NCBI GenBank assembly: GCA_963718355.1
Contig: CAVQZA010000020.1
Span: 124,001-188,000, forward strand
Direction: 5' to 3'
Length of the DNA: 64,000 bases
Source of the DNA: CAVQZA01 sp963718355
GTDB lineage: Bacteria > Actinomycetota > Thermoleophilia > Gaiellales > Gaiellaceae
In this document: positions 33,854-42,208 of the stretch, one piece after another
Position numbering within the stretch: position 1 is the stretch's first letter
How the letters are laid out: every line of letters begins with the position of its first letter
Notes under the pieces: generated by a model
Databases searched by the model: none
What the model saw: only the letters and a program-made list of their open reading frames with translations
What the model was told of the DNA's origin: nothing
Made by a program: the position numbers and the translations under genes

Positions 33854-35035
33854 TGGGGTGCAGAAACTCGGTCATCACGCTGCGGCAGCAGCTTCGTATT
33901 CGTGGATGACGCCGCCGAGTAGGTCGTTGCGACGCACTCGAAGGCTGTGCAGGTTCGACTCGGCAATAGCGGCTGGTTGAGCGCTCGGGTCGGGAGATCG
34001 CAAGCCGAGGGCACGGTGTGGCCGCCGTCCGTTGTAGTGACGGACGTAGGTGCGGAGCACGTGTTCGAGCTGGAGACGGCCGACGATCAGCAGTCGATCG
34101 AGGCACTCACGGCGGATGCTGCCGACCCAGCGTTCCATGTGGGCGTTCGCGTTCGGTGCCTGAACCGGTGTGCGGATGACCTTGATGTTCTCGGTCGCGA
34201 GGAGGGCGTCGAAGGCGCGCGGGAACTTCGTGTCGTGGTCGTGGATCAGGAAGCGCACCTGCCGGTCGCGGTCGTCGAGCTCCATCAGCAGGTCGCGGGC
34301 CTGCTGCAGCATCCAGCTCGTGTCCGGCTTCCTGGTACACGCGAAGTACTCGACGCGGCGGCTGCCGATCGAGATGAAGACGAGCACATACAGCCGACGC
34401 AGCCAGACCGTGTCGACGGTGAAGAAATCGCAGGCGAGAATCGACTCGCCATGCGCCCGCAGGAAAGAGCGCCACGACTGTTGGTCGCGCTGCGGCGCCG
34501 GCGGCAACCCCGCGCTCACGAGCACGTTGCGAACAAACGTGGCCGAAACGTTGATTCCGAGCTTGCGCAGCTCGCCGACGATCCAGAGATAGCCCCAGCT
34601 CGGGTTCTCGTGCGCGAGGCGCAGAGCCAACTCGCGCACCCCACGGCCGATCGGCGGGCGTCCTGGGCAGCGGTGCGGGTACGTCCAGCGACGGGCGACC
34701 AGCCGCCGATGCCAGCGCAGAAGCGTCTCGGGCCGCACCAGCAAGACGTTCCAACAGCTGCGTGGCAGCGCTCTGCTCAGCGCCGCAAGCACCAATCGAT
34801 CGTGCGGCTCGAACCGCGGCTGGCGGACCTGCCGGCGCAAGATCGAAAGCTCGTGGCGGAGCACGAGGATCTCGAGCTCCTTCGCCCGATCCCGGCGGGC
34901 GAAGAGCACGAGCAACTCCAGCAACCGGCACACGACGACATACAGGCATGACACAAGCAAACGCGACCTCCAGCAGACGGGGGACGCCGACGCTACCGCC
35001 CTATGCCCGGGCCTCGGCCGGGTTTCTGCACCCCA
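33854..35035 (-). mobile_element. insertion sequence with single-ORF DDE transposase (IS481/IS3-like)
   Basis: About 1.18 kb, flanked by 18-bp terminal inverted repeats TGGGGTGCAGAAACTCGG (left) and, reverse-complemented, TGGGGTGCAGAAACCCGG (right), with one mismatch. A CG dinucleotide on both sides could be a 2-bp target duplication. It holds one transposase gene on the minus strand. The sequences on its two sides belong to different genes, which indicates a deletion or recombination after insertion. Confidence 0.85.
33875..34954 (-). CDS. IS transposase, rve integrase core
   Basis: 359 aa from GTG at 34954. An N-terminal HTH/helical part (KELEILVLRHELSILRRQVRQPRFEPHDRLVLAAL) is followed by an rve catalytic domain: first Asp in ACDFFTVDTVW (D176), second in HDHDTKFPRAFD (D239 or D241), Glu in NANAHMERWVGSIRRECLD (E274), then YVRHYNGRRPHRALGLRSP. 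All three acidic residues are present and the frame is intact, so the element may be active. Confidence 0.9.
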   Translation of the reverse strand: MSCLYVVVCRLLELLVLFARRDRAKELEILVLRHELSILRRQVRQPRFEPHDRLVLAALSRALPRSCWNVLLVRPETLLRWHRRLVARRWTYPHRCPGRPPIGRGVRELALRLAHENPSWGYLWIVGELRKLGINVSATFVRNVLVSAGLPPAPQRDQQSWRSFLRAHGESILACDFFTVDTVWLRRLYVLVFISIGSRRVEYFACTRKPDTSWMLQQARDLLMELDDRDRQVRFLIHDHDTKFPRAFDALLATENIKVIRTPVQAPNANAHMERWVGSIRRECLDRLLIVGRLQLEHVLRTYVRHYNGRRPHRALGLRSPDPSAQPAAIAESNLHSLRVRRNDLLGGVIHEYEAAAAA

Positions 35036-35039
35036 CGCC

Positions 35040-35192
35040 ATGACCTTCGAGCTCTACCAGGACGGACAACTGATACAGCCCACCTCATCGGCCGATAACT
35101 CGGTCACATACGGGCTCGACGGCACATCGCACGCCTGGCTGATTCACGTCACAGCGCCACAGGCACTTGACTACTTCGTGAATTCTTTCTAG
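35040..35192 (+). pseudogene. C-terminal fragment of an unknown protein cut by the IS
   Basis: 51 codons open from the IS edge (chance ATG at 35040) to TAG at 35190-35192. It encodes a beta-rich end (TFELYQDGQLIQPTSSADNS, HAWLIHVTAPQALDYFVNSF). It is not the missing part of the TauE/SafE gene. Probably the tail of an extracytoplasmic beta-sandwich protein. Confidence 0.4.
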
Positions 35193-35332
35193 CCCAGACC
35201 CAGACAGTGGCCCGGACGGATGCAGGAAGACCGTCCGGGCCGCTCGTTTGGTCGCTTCAATGCCGACGCGGTCGCTTGCCGCTAAGGGATGCACGGACAC
35301 CAATTGGGGAAGTATGCGGACGGATTGCTCGA

Positions 35333-35827
35333 ATGAAGAACCTGTTGCTCAGGCTCACCACCGTGCTCGGGGTCACCGCGATCCTGTCCGCTGTGCTCGC
35401 ATCGACAGCGTCTCTCAGTCGGGCTGAGATCGCCCAACGCCGATAGTCCTGCTCACGAGCTTCCGCGCACGCGGCACTTCTCGCTCACGGCCAGGGGCGG
35501 AACGGCGGAATGGTTGGCCAGGTGATTTGTGCAAACTTCACTGGTGACGGTCAGATCGACATGACCGTAACCGAGGGAACCCCTGGATCGGCCGGAGTTA
35601 TTGGTATGGCGGTCTTCGTCGCTTCGCCGACAGGTTGGTTAGTCGGCTTGTCTCGCCAAAACGACTACCAGCCGACGCTCGTTAGCCTCGGCGGGGATCT
35701 GCTGGAGTACGTACCCGTGTTCCGAACAGGTGACCCCAATTGCTGCCTCACGGGCGGGACGAACGACAGGCTCTAACGATACAAAGGCGGTCATTTTCGT
35801 GTTGCCTTCGCCTGGCACCAGAGGTAG
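35333..35827 (+). pseudogene. secreted FG-GAP-like protein with in-frame stops
   Basis: A signal-peptide-like start (MKNLLLRLTTVLGVTAILSAVLAS, ATG 35333) is followed in the same frame by TAG at 35444-35446, then by a typical body (VICANFTGDGQIDMTVTEGTPGS, GMAVFVASPTGWLVGLSR, VFRTGDPNCCLTGGTNDRL), then TAA at 35774-35776, then the tail RYKGGHFRVAFAWHQR ending at TAG 35825-35827. The body and tail fit a family of secreted proteins with the pattern FTGDG-xxDM and DPNCC-TGG. Two nonsense codons in one frame make it a pseudogene. Confidence 0.6.
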
Positions 35828-35905
35828 TTCTGCGGGGGCAACTCCAGCGCGACGAGATTCAAGTCAGCGGGCGCCGCCGGGATCAGCAAAACAGCCGCCG
35901 CCCGG

Positions 35906-35945
35906 GGCTCCCCGCATTTCGGATCGGAGTGCTGAAAGACCGTCT
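35906..35945 (+). repeat. 40-bp exact repeat, copy 1
   Basis: Identical to 48237-48276 (starts GGCTCCCCGCATTTCGG, ends GAAAGACCGTCT). This copy lies just before the start of the repeat-domain protein at 35956. Confidence 0.85.
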
Positions 35946-35955
35946 CAGAGGCACG

Positions 35956-37020
35956 ATGGTTTACGAGGTTCGTGCTAGCCGATGCCTCAGCGATGATCCG
36001 GCGGTGATTAGTCACTCCGATGCGCCCGCGCACGGGCGGCGACGCGCAATTCGTCCTCATGCCCGGGTGGGGGCTGTTATCGCCGTGGCGTTAGTGGTTG
36101 GCTTCATCGCCTGGATCTTCGTGAGGGGAGGGGACTCACCGTCGAACGCGCCGGCGCCAGTCCGGGCGGGAGCAGTTGCGGTGTCGTTGGACGCGTTGAA
36201 TGCGTTGGCGAGCTCATCCTCGTCACCGGTCTATTGGGCAGGGCCCTCGCACGGCTCGACCTACGAGGTGACGAAGACGACCGACGGCCGGGTCTTCATC
36301 CGCTACCTCCCGCCGGGCGTGGCGGCCGGCACCGACAAGCCATATCTGACAATCGGGACGTATCCCGTTGCGGGCGCGTACACCGTTCTGAGCACGCTCG
36401 CGAATCGCAATGGTTCGGTGAAGCTGAAGGTCGGCGGGGGCGCGATCGCCTTCTACGACTCGTCCTCGCCGACCAACGTCTACTTCGCGTACCCCGGCTC
36501 GAACTACCAAGTCGAGGTCTACGACCCTTCGCCAACTGAGGTCCGATCGCTCGTTTCGTCCGGGCAGGTCGTGCCGGTCTCGGCCCGCGCCGTCGCCTCG
36601 CCGACACCTGCGCGGGCGGTCACGCCGCTGAGGCTGGCAGCGCTCGCGGTCGCACTCGGCGAGCCGCTCTACTGGGCCGGCGCCGCGACCGGTATCAGAT
36701 ACGAGCTGAGCCAGTCACCAGGCCGTGTCTTCGTCCGTTATCTGCCGCAGGGAGTTGCGGTCGGGAGCGACCGGCCGTACCTAACGATCGGCACCTACCG
36801 GGTCAGGAACGCGTTCGCGATCACGAGCGCGAGCGCGCGAAACGCTGGGTCGGTCCGGATCCCGATCGGCGGCGGGGCTGTCGCTTTCTATAGCAGGAGC
36901 AGACCGACCAACGTCTACCTTGCGTACCCCCACACCGGCATCCAGATCGAGGTCTTCGATCCTTTGTCCGGCCGTGCGCGAGACCTTGTCGCCTCGCAGA
37001 GCATCGCGCCGATCGGCTGA
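35956..37020 (+). CDS. membrane-anchored protein with two tandem extracytoplasmic repeats
   Basis: 354 aa from ATG at 35956 (AGAGG 4-5 nt upstream); GTG at 36004 is an alternative. One membrane segment lies near residues 35-55 (ARVGAVIAVALVVGFIAWIFV) with positive charges before it, so the remainder is outside. Two repeats of about 115-125 residues follow, each with YWAG, the strand GRVF(I/V)RYLP-x-GVA, (K/R)PYLTIGTY, GGGA(I/V)AFY and SRPTNVY-x-AYP. I know no function for this repeat. It is 54 nt before the large membrane protein gene on the same strand. Confidence 0.75.
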   Translation: MVYEVRASRCLSDDPAVISHSDAPAHGRRRAIRPHARVGAVIAVALVVGFIAWIFVRGGDSPSNAPAPVRAGAVAVSLDALNALASSSSSPVYWAGPSHGSTYEVTKTTDGRVFIRYLPPGVAAGTDKPYLTIGTYPVAGAYTVLSTLANRNGSVKLKVGGGAIAFYDSSSPTNVYFAYPGSNYQVEVYDPSPTEVRSLVSSGQVVPVSARAVASPTPARAVTPLRLAALAVALGEPLYWAGAATGIRYELSQSPGRVFVRYLPQGVAVGSDRPYLTIGTYRVRNAFAITSASARNAGSVRIPIGGGAVAFYSRSRPTNVYLAYPHTGIQIEVFDPLSGRARDLVASQSIAPIG

Positions 37021-37074
37021 TCGAGTCGTAGCGGCGAGCGACTCCGCGCCGGCCCGGGTGGTCTTCAGGCCCCG

Positions 37075-39444
37075 ATGACCTTCGCAATCGCCTGGGTCGT
37101 CTTCCCGCTTGTTCTTGGAGCTCTGTCGTTCGGCTGCGGCCTGCTGGCGGAACGTGTGGCCGGTGTGCTCGTTCCGGTTCCGCTGCTGGTGCCCCTCGGC
37201 TTCGCTGTTATCTCGGTGGCCGCGCAGTTCGCCGTCATGAACGGCTCCGTGGCTCAGCTGGCAACGCCCCTGGTCTTGGTGCTCGCCACGATCGGAATCG
37301 GGCTGTCGGTTCCCTGGAGGAGGCGCCTCGACGGCTGGTGGCTCGTCGCGGCGGCGGGTGTGTTCCTGGTCTTCGCCGCTCCGTTCGTCCTCTCGGACGG
37401 GTCGACTTTCGGCGGGTACATCAAGCTCGACGACACGGCGACGTACCTGGCGATGCTCGACAGGGCGATGCAGCACGGCTATCAGACCGCCGGCCTGCCG
37501 TCGTCGACGTACGAGGCGACGCTCAACACGAGCCTTGCGTACGGATACCCGCTCGGGTCGGTGCTGCCCCTCGGAGTCGGGCGTGCGCTCGTCGCGCAGG
37601 ATGCCGCCTGGCTCTGGCAGCCGTATCTGGCGTTCCTCGCTGCACTCCTTGCCTGCGGTCTCTACCAGCTGGCCGGTCTCGTCAGTTCACGCCCGTTCCG
37701 GGCTTTGGTCGCGATCGTGGGTGCGCAAGCGGCGCTGCTGTACGGCTATGCGCTCTGGGGCGGGGTCAAGGAGCTCGCTGTCGCGGTCCTCATCGCGCTA
37801 CTCGCACCGCTCGTGCCCGAGGCTGTGGTGGACGGTGCCGGCGTGCGTGCCGTCGTTCCGGTCGCTTGCGCTTCGGCCGCGCTGCTTGGTGTTCTGAGTT
37901 TGGGCGGCGCTGCTTGGCTCGTGGCACCGATCGTTGCCTTTGCGCTGCTGTGTTGGTACTCGGACGGATGGCGTCGCGTCGGGGCTGGGGCGAGCGCGCT
38001 CGCCGGCGTCACGACTGCCCTCGCGATCCCTTCGATCGTTGTCGCTGTCCGGTGGCTGCCTCGAGCTGGCGCGTACACGAGCGCGAGCGAGCTCGGAAAC
38101 CTCGCCCGTCCGCTGAGCGCGCTGCAAGCGTTTGGGATCTGGCCGAATGGTGACTTTCGGACGCCGCCGCGGACCATCGACGTCGTGGACGTCATGGTGG
38201 TCGTCGTCGGAGCTGCTGTTCTGCTGGCGCTGGGTCTGGCGTTCCGTCGGCGAGCATGGGAGCTGCCGATCGCGTTGGCCGCCGTGGCCTTCAGTTGTGT
38301 GATCTACGTCGGCGCAGGCTCGCCATGGATCGGTGGCAAGGCGCTCGCGTCGACGTCGCCGATCGTCCTCGCGGCGGCTCTCGCCGGGGCAGCCGCATGC
38401 TTCGAAATGGGACGGAGGGTCGAGGCGACGGTCGTCGCCGGCTTGATCGTCATCGGGGTGATCTGGTCGAACGTCCTGCAATACCACGACGTCGACCTTG
38501 CCCCAGGCTCCCGGCTCGCGGAACTCGCGTCGATCGGAGAACGCTTCGCCGGACAGGGCCCGACGCTGATGACTGAGTACGAGTCGTACGGAGTGCGGCA
38601 TTTCCTTCGTGCGATGGACGCCGAAGCCGCGTCCGAGCTTCGTCGCCACGCCGTGTACTTGCGGGCGGGAGGCGTCGCGGACACCGGCGTCTCGCCGGAT
38701 CTCGATGAGATCGCGCTTGCCTCGGTGCTGCCCTATCAGACGCTCGTCCTGCGGCGGTCGGGAGTCGCGAGCCGCCCTCCGTCCGTGTACGTGCCGGTAT
38801 GGAGCGGGCGCTACTACCAGGTCTGGCAGCGCCCGAGCGGAGCAAGTTCGATCATCGAGCACCTCTCACTCGGTAGCCGTCTCCAGCCCGCGGCGGTTCC
38901 GCCCTGCTCCGAGGTGATTCGGCTCGCGCGGCTCGCCGCAGCGCAAAACGGCCTGCTGGCGACCGTCGACCGATCTCCCGCGATCGTCATCGAGCCGGAC
39001 GGAAGTCCCGGCCCGGCCCTGTCGTTCGGCGCCTACGGCGAAGATCCGAAGGCCGCATACCTGACGAAGCCCTACTCCGTCGCTGCCGGCTTCACGACCC
39101 CCACGGCCGGGAGCTACGGCGTCTGGATCGGCGGGTCATTCAAAGGCGGCGTCGAAGTCTCGGTCGACGGACGCCGAGTCGGCGCCCTGCGCGATCAGCT
39201 CAACTGGCCCGGCACATTTACGTCGCTCGGCTTGGTGCGCCTCGAACGCGGGCGGCACACGTTGCGCTTTCGCTACGGCGGGCCGGACCTTCGACCTGGA
39301 AGCGGCGGTACCCCACCCTTCGGCGTCGGACCGGTCGCGCTGAGTTCGACGACCGACGATAGTCCCATCACCTACGTGCGGCCTGCGAACGCCCGAACGC
39401 TCTGCGGAAAGAGCCTGGACTGGATCGAGGCTCTGCGCGGATAG
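37075..39444 (+). CDS. large polytopic membrane protein, GT-C-like
   Basis: 789 aa from ATG at 37075. About 12-13 membrane segments; the first large loop holds FGGYIKLDDTATYLAMLDRAMQHG, where the DD pair sits as in GT-C glycosyltransferases. The last about 270 residues are extracytoplasmic and beta-rich (AGSYGVWIGGSFKGGVEVSVDGRRVG, RLERGRHTLRFRYGGPDLRPG), like a carbohydrate-binding jelly-roll. Probably acts in surface glycan assembly. Assignment is by topology and motif position, without a searched match. Confidence 0.6.
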   Translation: MTFAIAWVVFPLVLGALSFGCGLLAERVAGVLVPVPLLVPLGFAVISVAAQFAVMNGSVAQLATPLVLVLATIGIGLSVPWRRRLDGWWLVAAAGVFLVFAAPFVLSDGSTFGGYIKLDDTATYLAMLDRAMQHGYQTAGLPSSTYEATLNTSLAYGYPLGSVLPLGVGRALVAQDAAWLWQPYLAFLAALLACGLYQLAGLVSSRPFRALVAIVGAQAALLYGYALWGGVKELAVAVLIALLAPLVPEAVVDGAGVRAVVPVACASAALLGVLSLGGAAWLVAPIVAFALLCWYSDGWRRVGAGASALAGVTTALAIPSIVVAVRWLPRAGAYTSASELGNLARPLSALQAFGIWPNGDFRTPPRTIDVVDVMVVVVGAAVLLALGLAFRRRAWELPIALAAVAFSCVIYVGAGSPWIGGKALASTSPIVLAAALAGAAACFEMGRRVEATVVAGLIVIGVIWSNVLQYHDVDLAPGSRLAELASIGERFAGQGPTLMTEYESYGVRHFLRAMDAEAASELRRHAVYLRAGGVADTGVSPDLDEIALASVLPYQTLVLRRSGVASRPPSVYVPVWSGRYYQVWQRPSGASSIIEHLSLGSRLQPAAVPPCSEVIRLARLAAAQNGLLATVDRSPAIVIEPDGSPGPALSFGAYGEDPKAAYLTKPYSVAAGFTTPTAGSYGVWIGGSFKGGVEVSVDGRRVGALRDQLNWPGTFTSLGLVRLERGRHTLRFRYGGPDLRPGSGGTPPFGVGPVALSSTTDDSPITYVRPANARTLCGKSLDWIEALRG

Positions 39445-39453
39445 CGCGCGCCG

Positions 39454-41769
39454 TTATTGGCAGAGCGCGAACGCCTCAACAGACATCGTCTGCCCGGCGG
39501 CCAGGGTGACGATCACGACCCCGATGCCGGTCCACTGGGTCGCCAGGTTCGGATACGACTGAACCATCGCAATCCTCTGGGCTACGCCTGTGGTCGTCAC
39601 TCGGGCGCCGCCCCCGAGCAACTTCGTGCCAGCTGCACATGTCGCGGTCGCAGTGATCGTCGTGCCGGCGACCGCCGCGGCGGCGCTGGTGACCGTCGCT
39701 CCGTTGACGAGCGTCGGGTTCGATGGCCCTGTCGCGCCCGTCACGCCCTTCGCGCCCGTGGCACCCTTCGCGCCGGTTGGGCCCTTCAATCCCGTTGGCC
39801 CTTTCGCTCCCGTCACGCCCTTCGCACCAGTCACGCCCTTCGCGCCCGTAACGCCCTTCGCGCCCGTCGGACCCTTCGCCCCCGTAGTTCCCTTAGCGCC
39901 TGTCACGCCCTTCGTCCCTGTCACGCCCTTCGTCCCTGTCAACCCCTTCGTCCCCGTCACGCCCTTCACACCAGTCACACCCTTCACGCCTGTCGGACCC
40001 CGCAGACCGGTTGGGCCCTTCGCACCAGTCACTCCCTTGGTGCCCGTCACGCCCTTCGCACCAGTCACGCCCTTCGCACCGGTCACTCCCGTGGTGCCTG
40101 TCACGCCCTCCGCACCAGTCACGCCCTTCGCACCCGTCACTCCCTTGGTGCCTGTCACGCCCTTCGCACCCGTCACTCCCTTGGTGCCTGTCACGCCCTT
40201 CGCACCCGTCACTCCCTTCGCACCGGTCACTCCCTTCGCACCCGTCACGCCGCTGGCACCGGTCGCACCCTTCACGCCTGTCGGACCCCGCAGACCGGTT
40301 GGGCCTTTCGCACCAGTCACTCCCTTGGTGCCTGTCGCACCCTTCGCACCGGTCGCGCCCTTGGCCCCAGTCGCTCCACTCACACCAGTTACGCCGCTGG
40401 CACCCGTCGCTCCCTTGATGCCGGTCGCACCCTTCGCACCCGTCACGCCCTTAACGCCTGTGGGTCCCCGCAATCCGGTCGGGCCTTTCACACCGGTCGC
40501 GCCCTTCGCACCGGTCACTCCCTTCGCACCCGTCACTCCCTTGGTGCCTGTCACGCCCCTCGCACCAGTTACGCCGCTGGCACCGGTCGCGCCCTTCGCG
40601 CCCGTCACGCCGTTGGCACCGGTCGCGCCCTTAGCGCCTGTGACGCCCTTAACACCCGTAGGTCCCTGCGGTCCGGTCGGGCCCTTGACACCGGTCGCGC
40701 CCTTGGCCCCAGTCGCTCCCCTCGCACCAGTTACGCCGTTGGCACCGGTCGCGCCCTTCGCGCCCGTCACGCCGTTGGCACCGGTCGCGCCCTTAGCGCC
40801 TGTGACGCCCTTAACACCCGTAGGTCCCTGCGGTCCGGTCGGGCCCTTGACACCGGTCGCGCCCTTGGCCCCAGTCGCTCCCCTCGCACCAGTTACGCCG
40901 CTGGCACCGGTCGCGCCCTTCGCGCCCGTCACGCCGTTGGCACCGGTCGCGCCCTTAGCGCCTGTGACGCCCTTAACACCCGTAGGTCCCTGCGGTCCGG
41001 TCGGGCCCTTGACACCGGTCGCGCCCTTGGCCCCAGTCGCTCCCCTCACACCAGTTACGCCGCTGGCACCGGTCGCGCCCTTCGCGCCCGTCACGCCGTT
41101 GGCACCGGTCGCGCCCTTAGCGCCTGTGACGCCCTTAACACCCGTAGGTCCCTGCGGTCCGGTCGGGCCCTTGACACCGGTCGCGCCCTTGGCCCCAGTC
41201 GCTCCCCTCACACCAGTTACGCCGCTGGCACCGGTCGCGCCCTTCGCGCCCGTCACGCCGTTGGCACCGGTCGCGCCCTTAGCGCCTGTGACGCCCTTAA
41301 CGCCCGTAGGTCCCTGCGGTCCGGTTGCCCCCGTCGGCCCTGGGCTGCTAGATCCTCCCGTGCCTGCCGGACCCTGAGGCCCGGCTGCGCCAGTAGCGCC
41401 GCTCGGACCGGTGGGTCCGACTGTCCCCGTTGGTCCTTTGGGGCCAGAAGGCCCGGCGGCGCCTGCAACTAAGGGGATCGTGTATACGTCTCCCTTCCGG
41501 CAGAACCGCTTTCGTATATTGAGATCGCCGACGCTCTCGGGCGAGCCTTTGGTCTGCACACACGCGACAAGCACACGGGGCTTCTTCCCGTTGGCACTCG
41601 TCGAGGCACTAGGCCTGTCCGCCAAGCGAGTAGCGGCGGACGCACCCAATAACGCGACCGAGGCACCAACTGCCACCGCCCCCAGAGCGGTTAGCCCGCG
41701 ACGGAAACGGGCACCCCGAACTCTTCGCCCAGGCGCCCGGCGAGACCTCTGATTGCGTTCCTCACCCAT
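39454..41769 (-). CDS. collagen-like surface protein
   Basis: 771 aa from ATG at 41769. The N terminus is basic with a single membrane/signal segment (RGLTALGAVAVGASVALLGASAA). A short domain with two Cys (VACVQTKG, RKRFCRKGD) precedes a collagen-like region of about 175 GXY triplets, mostly GAT, GVT, GPT and GVK, rich in Thr and Lys and poor in Pro. A C-terminal about 90-residue globular domain (TVTSAAAAVAGTTITATATCAAGTKLLGGGARVT) may drive trimerisation. Probably a triple-helical surface fibre; the many threonines could carry glycans. Confidence 0.9.
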   Translation of the reverse strand: MGEERNQRSRRAPGRRVRGARFRRGLTALGAVAVGASVALLGASAATRLADRPSASTSANGKKPRVLVACVQTKGSPESVGDLNIRKRFCRKGDVYTIPLVAGAAGPSGPKGPTGTVGPTGPSGATGAAGPQGPAGTGGSSSPGPTGATGPQGPTGVKGVTGAKGATGANGVTGAKGATGASGVTGVRGATGAKGATGVKGPTGPQGPTGVKGVTGAKGATGANGVTGAKGATGASGVTGVRGATGAKGATGVKGPTGPQGPTGVKGVTGAKGATGANGVTGAKGATGASGVTGARGATGAKGATGVKGPTGPQGPTGVKGVTGAKGATGANGVTGAKGATGANGVTGARGATGAKGATGVKGPTGPQGPTGVKGVTGAKGATGANGVTGAKGATGASGVTGARGVTGTKGVTGAKGVTGAKGATGVKGPTGLRGPTGVKGVTGAKGATGIKGATGASGVTGVSGATGAKGATGAKGATGTKGVTGAKGPTGLRGPTGVKGATGASGVTGAKGVTGAKGVTGAKGVTGTKGVTGAKGVTGTKGVTGAKGVTGAEGVTGTTGVTGAKGVTGAKGVTGTKGVTGAKGPTGLRGPTGVKGVTGVKGVTGTKGLTGTKGVTGTKGVTGAKGTTGAKGPTGAKGVTGAKGVTGAKGVTGAKGPTGLKGPTGAKGATGAKGVTGATGPSNPTLVNGATVTSAAAAVAGTTITATATCAAGTKLLGGGARVTTTGVAQRIAMVQSYPNLATQWTGIGVVIVTLAAGQTMSVEAFALCQ
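40661..41308 (-). repeat. four tandem 162-bp repeats in the collagen-like gene
   Basis: The marker GGTCCCTGCGGTCCGGT recurs at 40661, 40823, 40985, 41147 and 41309, exactly 162 bp apart. Each unit encodes 54 residues, 18 GXY triplets, and the units are nearly identical, so copy-number change by slippage or recombination is likely. Confidence 0.9.
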
Positions 41770-42208
41770 GCCGCAGGTCCGCCGCAATGCGGCCGCGGCT
41801 AGTCGGAGAAAGCGTCGTGGTGCGCGAGGATCTCGGCATAGCCCTTTTCGACCGCGGGCGGATGGGAGCAGCCGCGGTCGCGATCACACGGTGGTCTTCG
41901 TTATAGCCTGGAGGTGTCCTTGGCGCCGTCGGTTCGGTCCGCCAGGCCTCGGCCGCCGCTGCATCGCACGTAAAGGCCCCGGCACCGACAAACCTGAGCC
42001 ATCACCCGTTTCCAGGCCTTCGTCCCACACGGTTATGGTGGCGGCTGGCTAGGACGTTAAGACAGCCTAGGCTGGCGCAGCGCTCGATATGTGCGGCCCT
42101 GGAAAGGGGGGCGCGGTCTCCTGCGCCCCCCTTCAGAACCTCATTGCCTTACGGGCTAACAGACGCCGGTGACGATGTGCCGAGACCCCATCCTCGCGAT
42201 GGTCCCGG
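41770..42208. other. gene-free stretch between the collagen-like gene and cas1
   Basis: No supported gene. A short plus-strand frame around 41815-41880 has a weak LysR-like phrase (REDLGIALFDRGR) that I do not trust. The notable element is the 11-bp hairpin at 42104-42133. Confidence 0.5.
42104..42133. terminator. 11-bp perfect hairpin upstream of cas1
   Basis: AAGGGGGGCGC / GCGCCCCCCTT with an 8-nt loop (42115-42122). It lacks a U tract and does not follow any recognised gene on either strand. Its place, about 75 bp before the cas1 frame, also allows a regulatory or recombination role. Confidence 0.5.

Noticed and set aside
40661..41308. CRISPR-like array in the 162-bp repeat block
   Set aside because: Repeats are contiguous, in frame with a collagen-like ORF and encode GXY triplets; there are no unique spacers.
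39590..41377. Long plus-strand Pro-rich ORFs opposite the collagen-like gene
   Set aside because: They mirror the GXY repeats on the other strand and lack a signal peptide or own start signals.
41770..41900. LysR-type regulator fragment (REDLGIALFDRGR)
   Set aside because: Only about a dozen residues resemble LysR; no HTH follows and stops are nearby.
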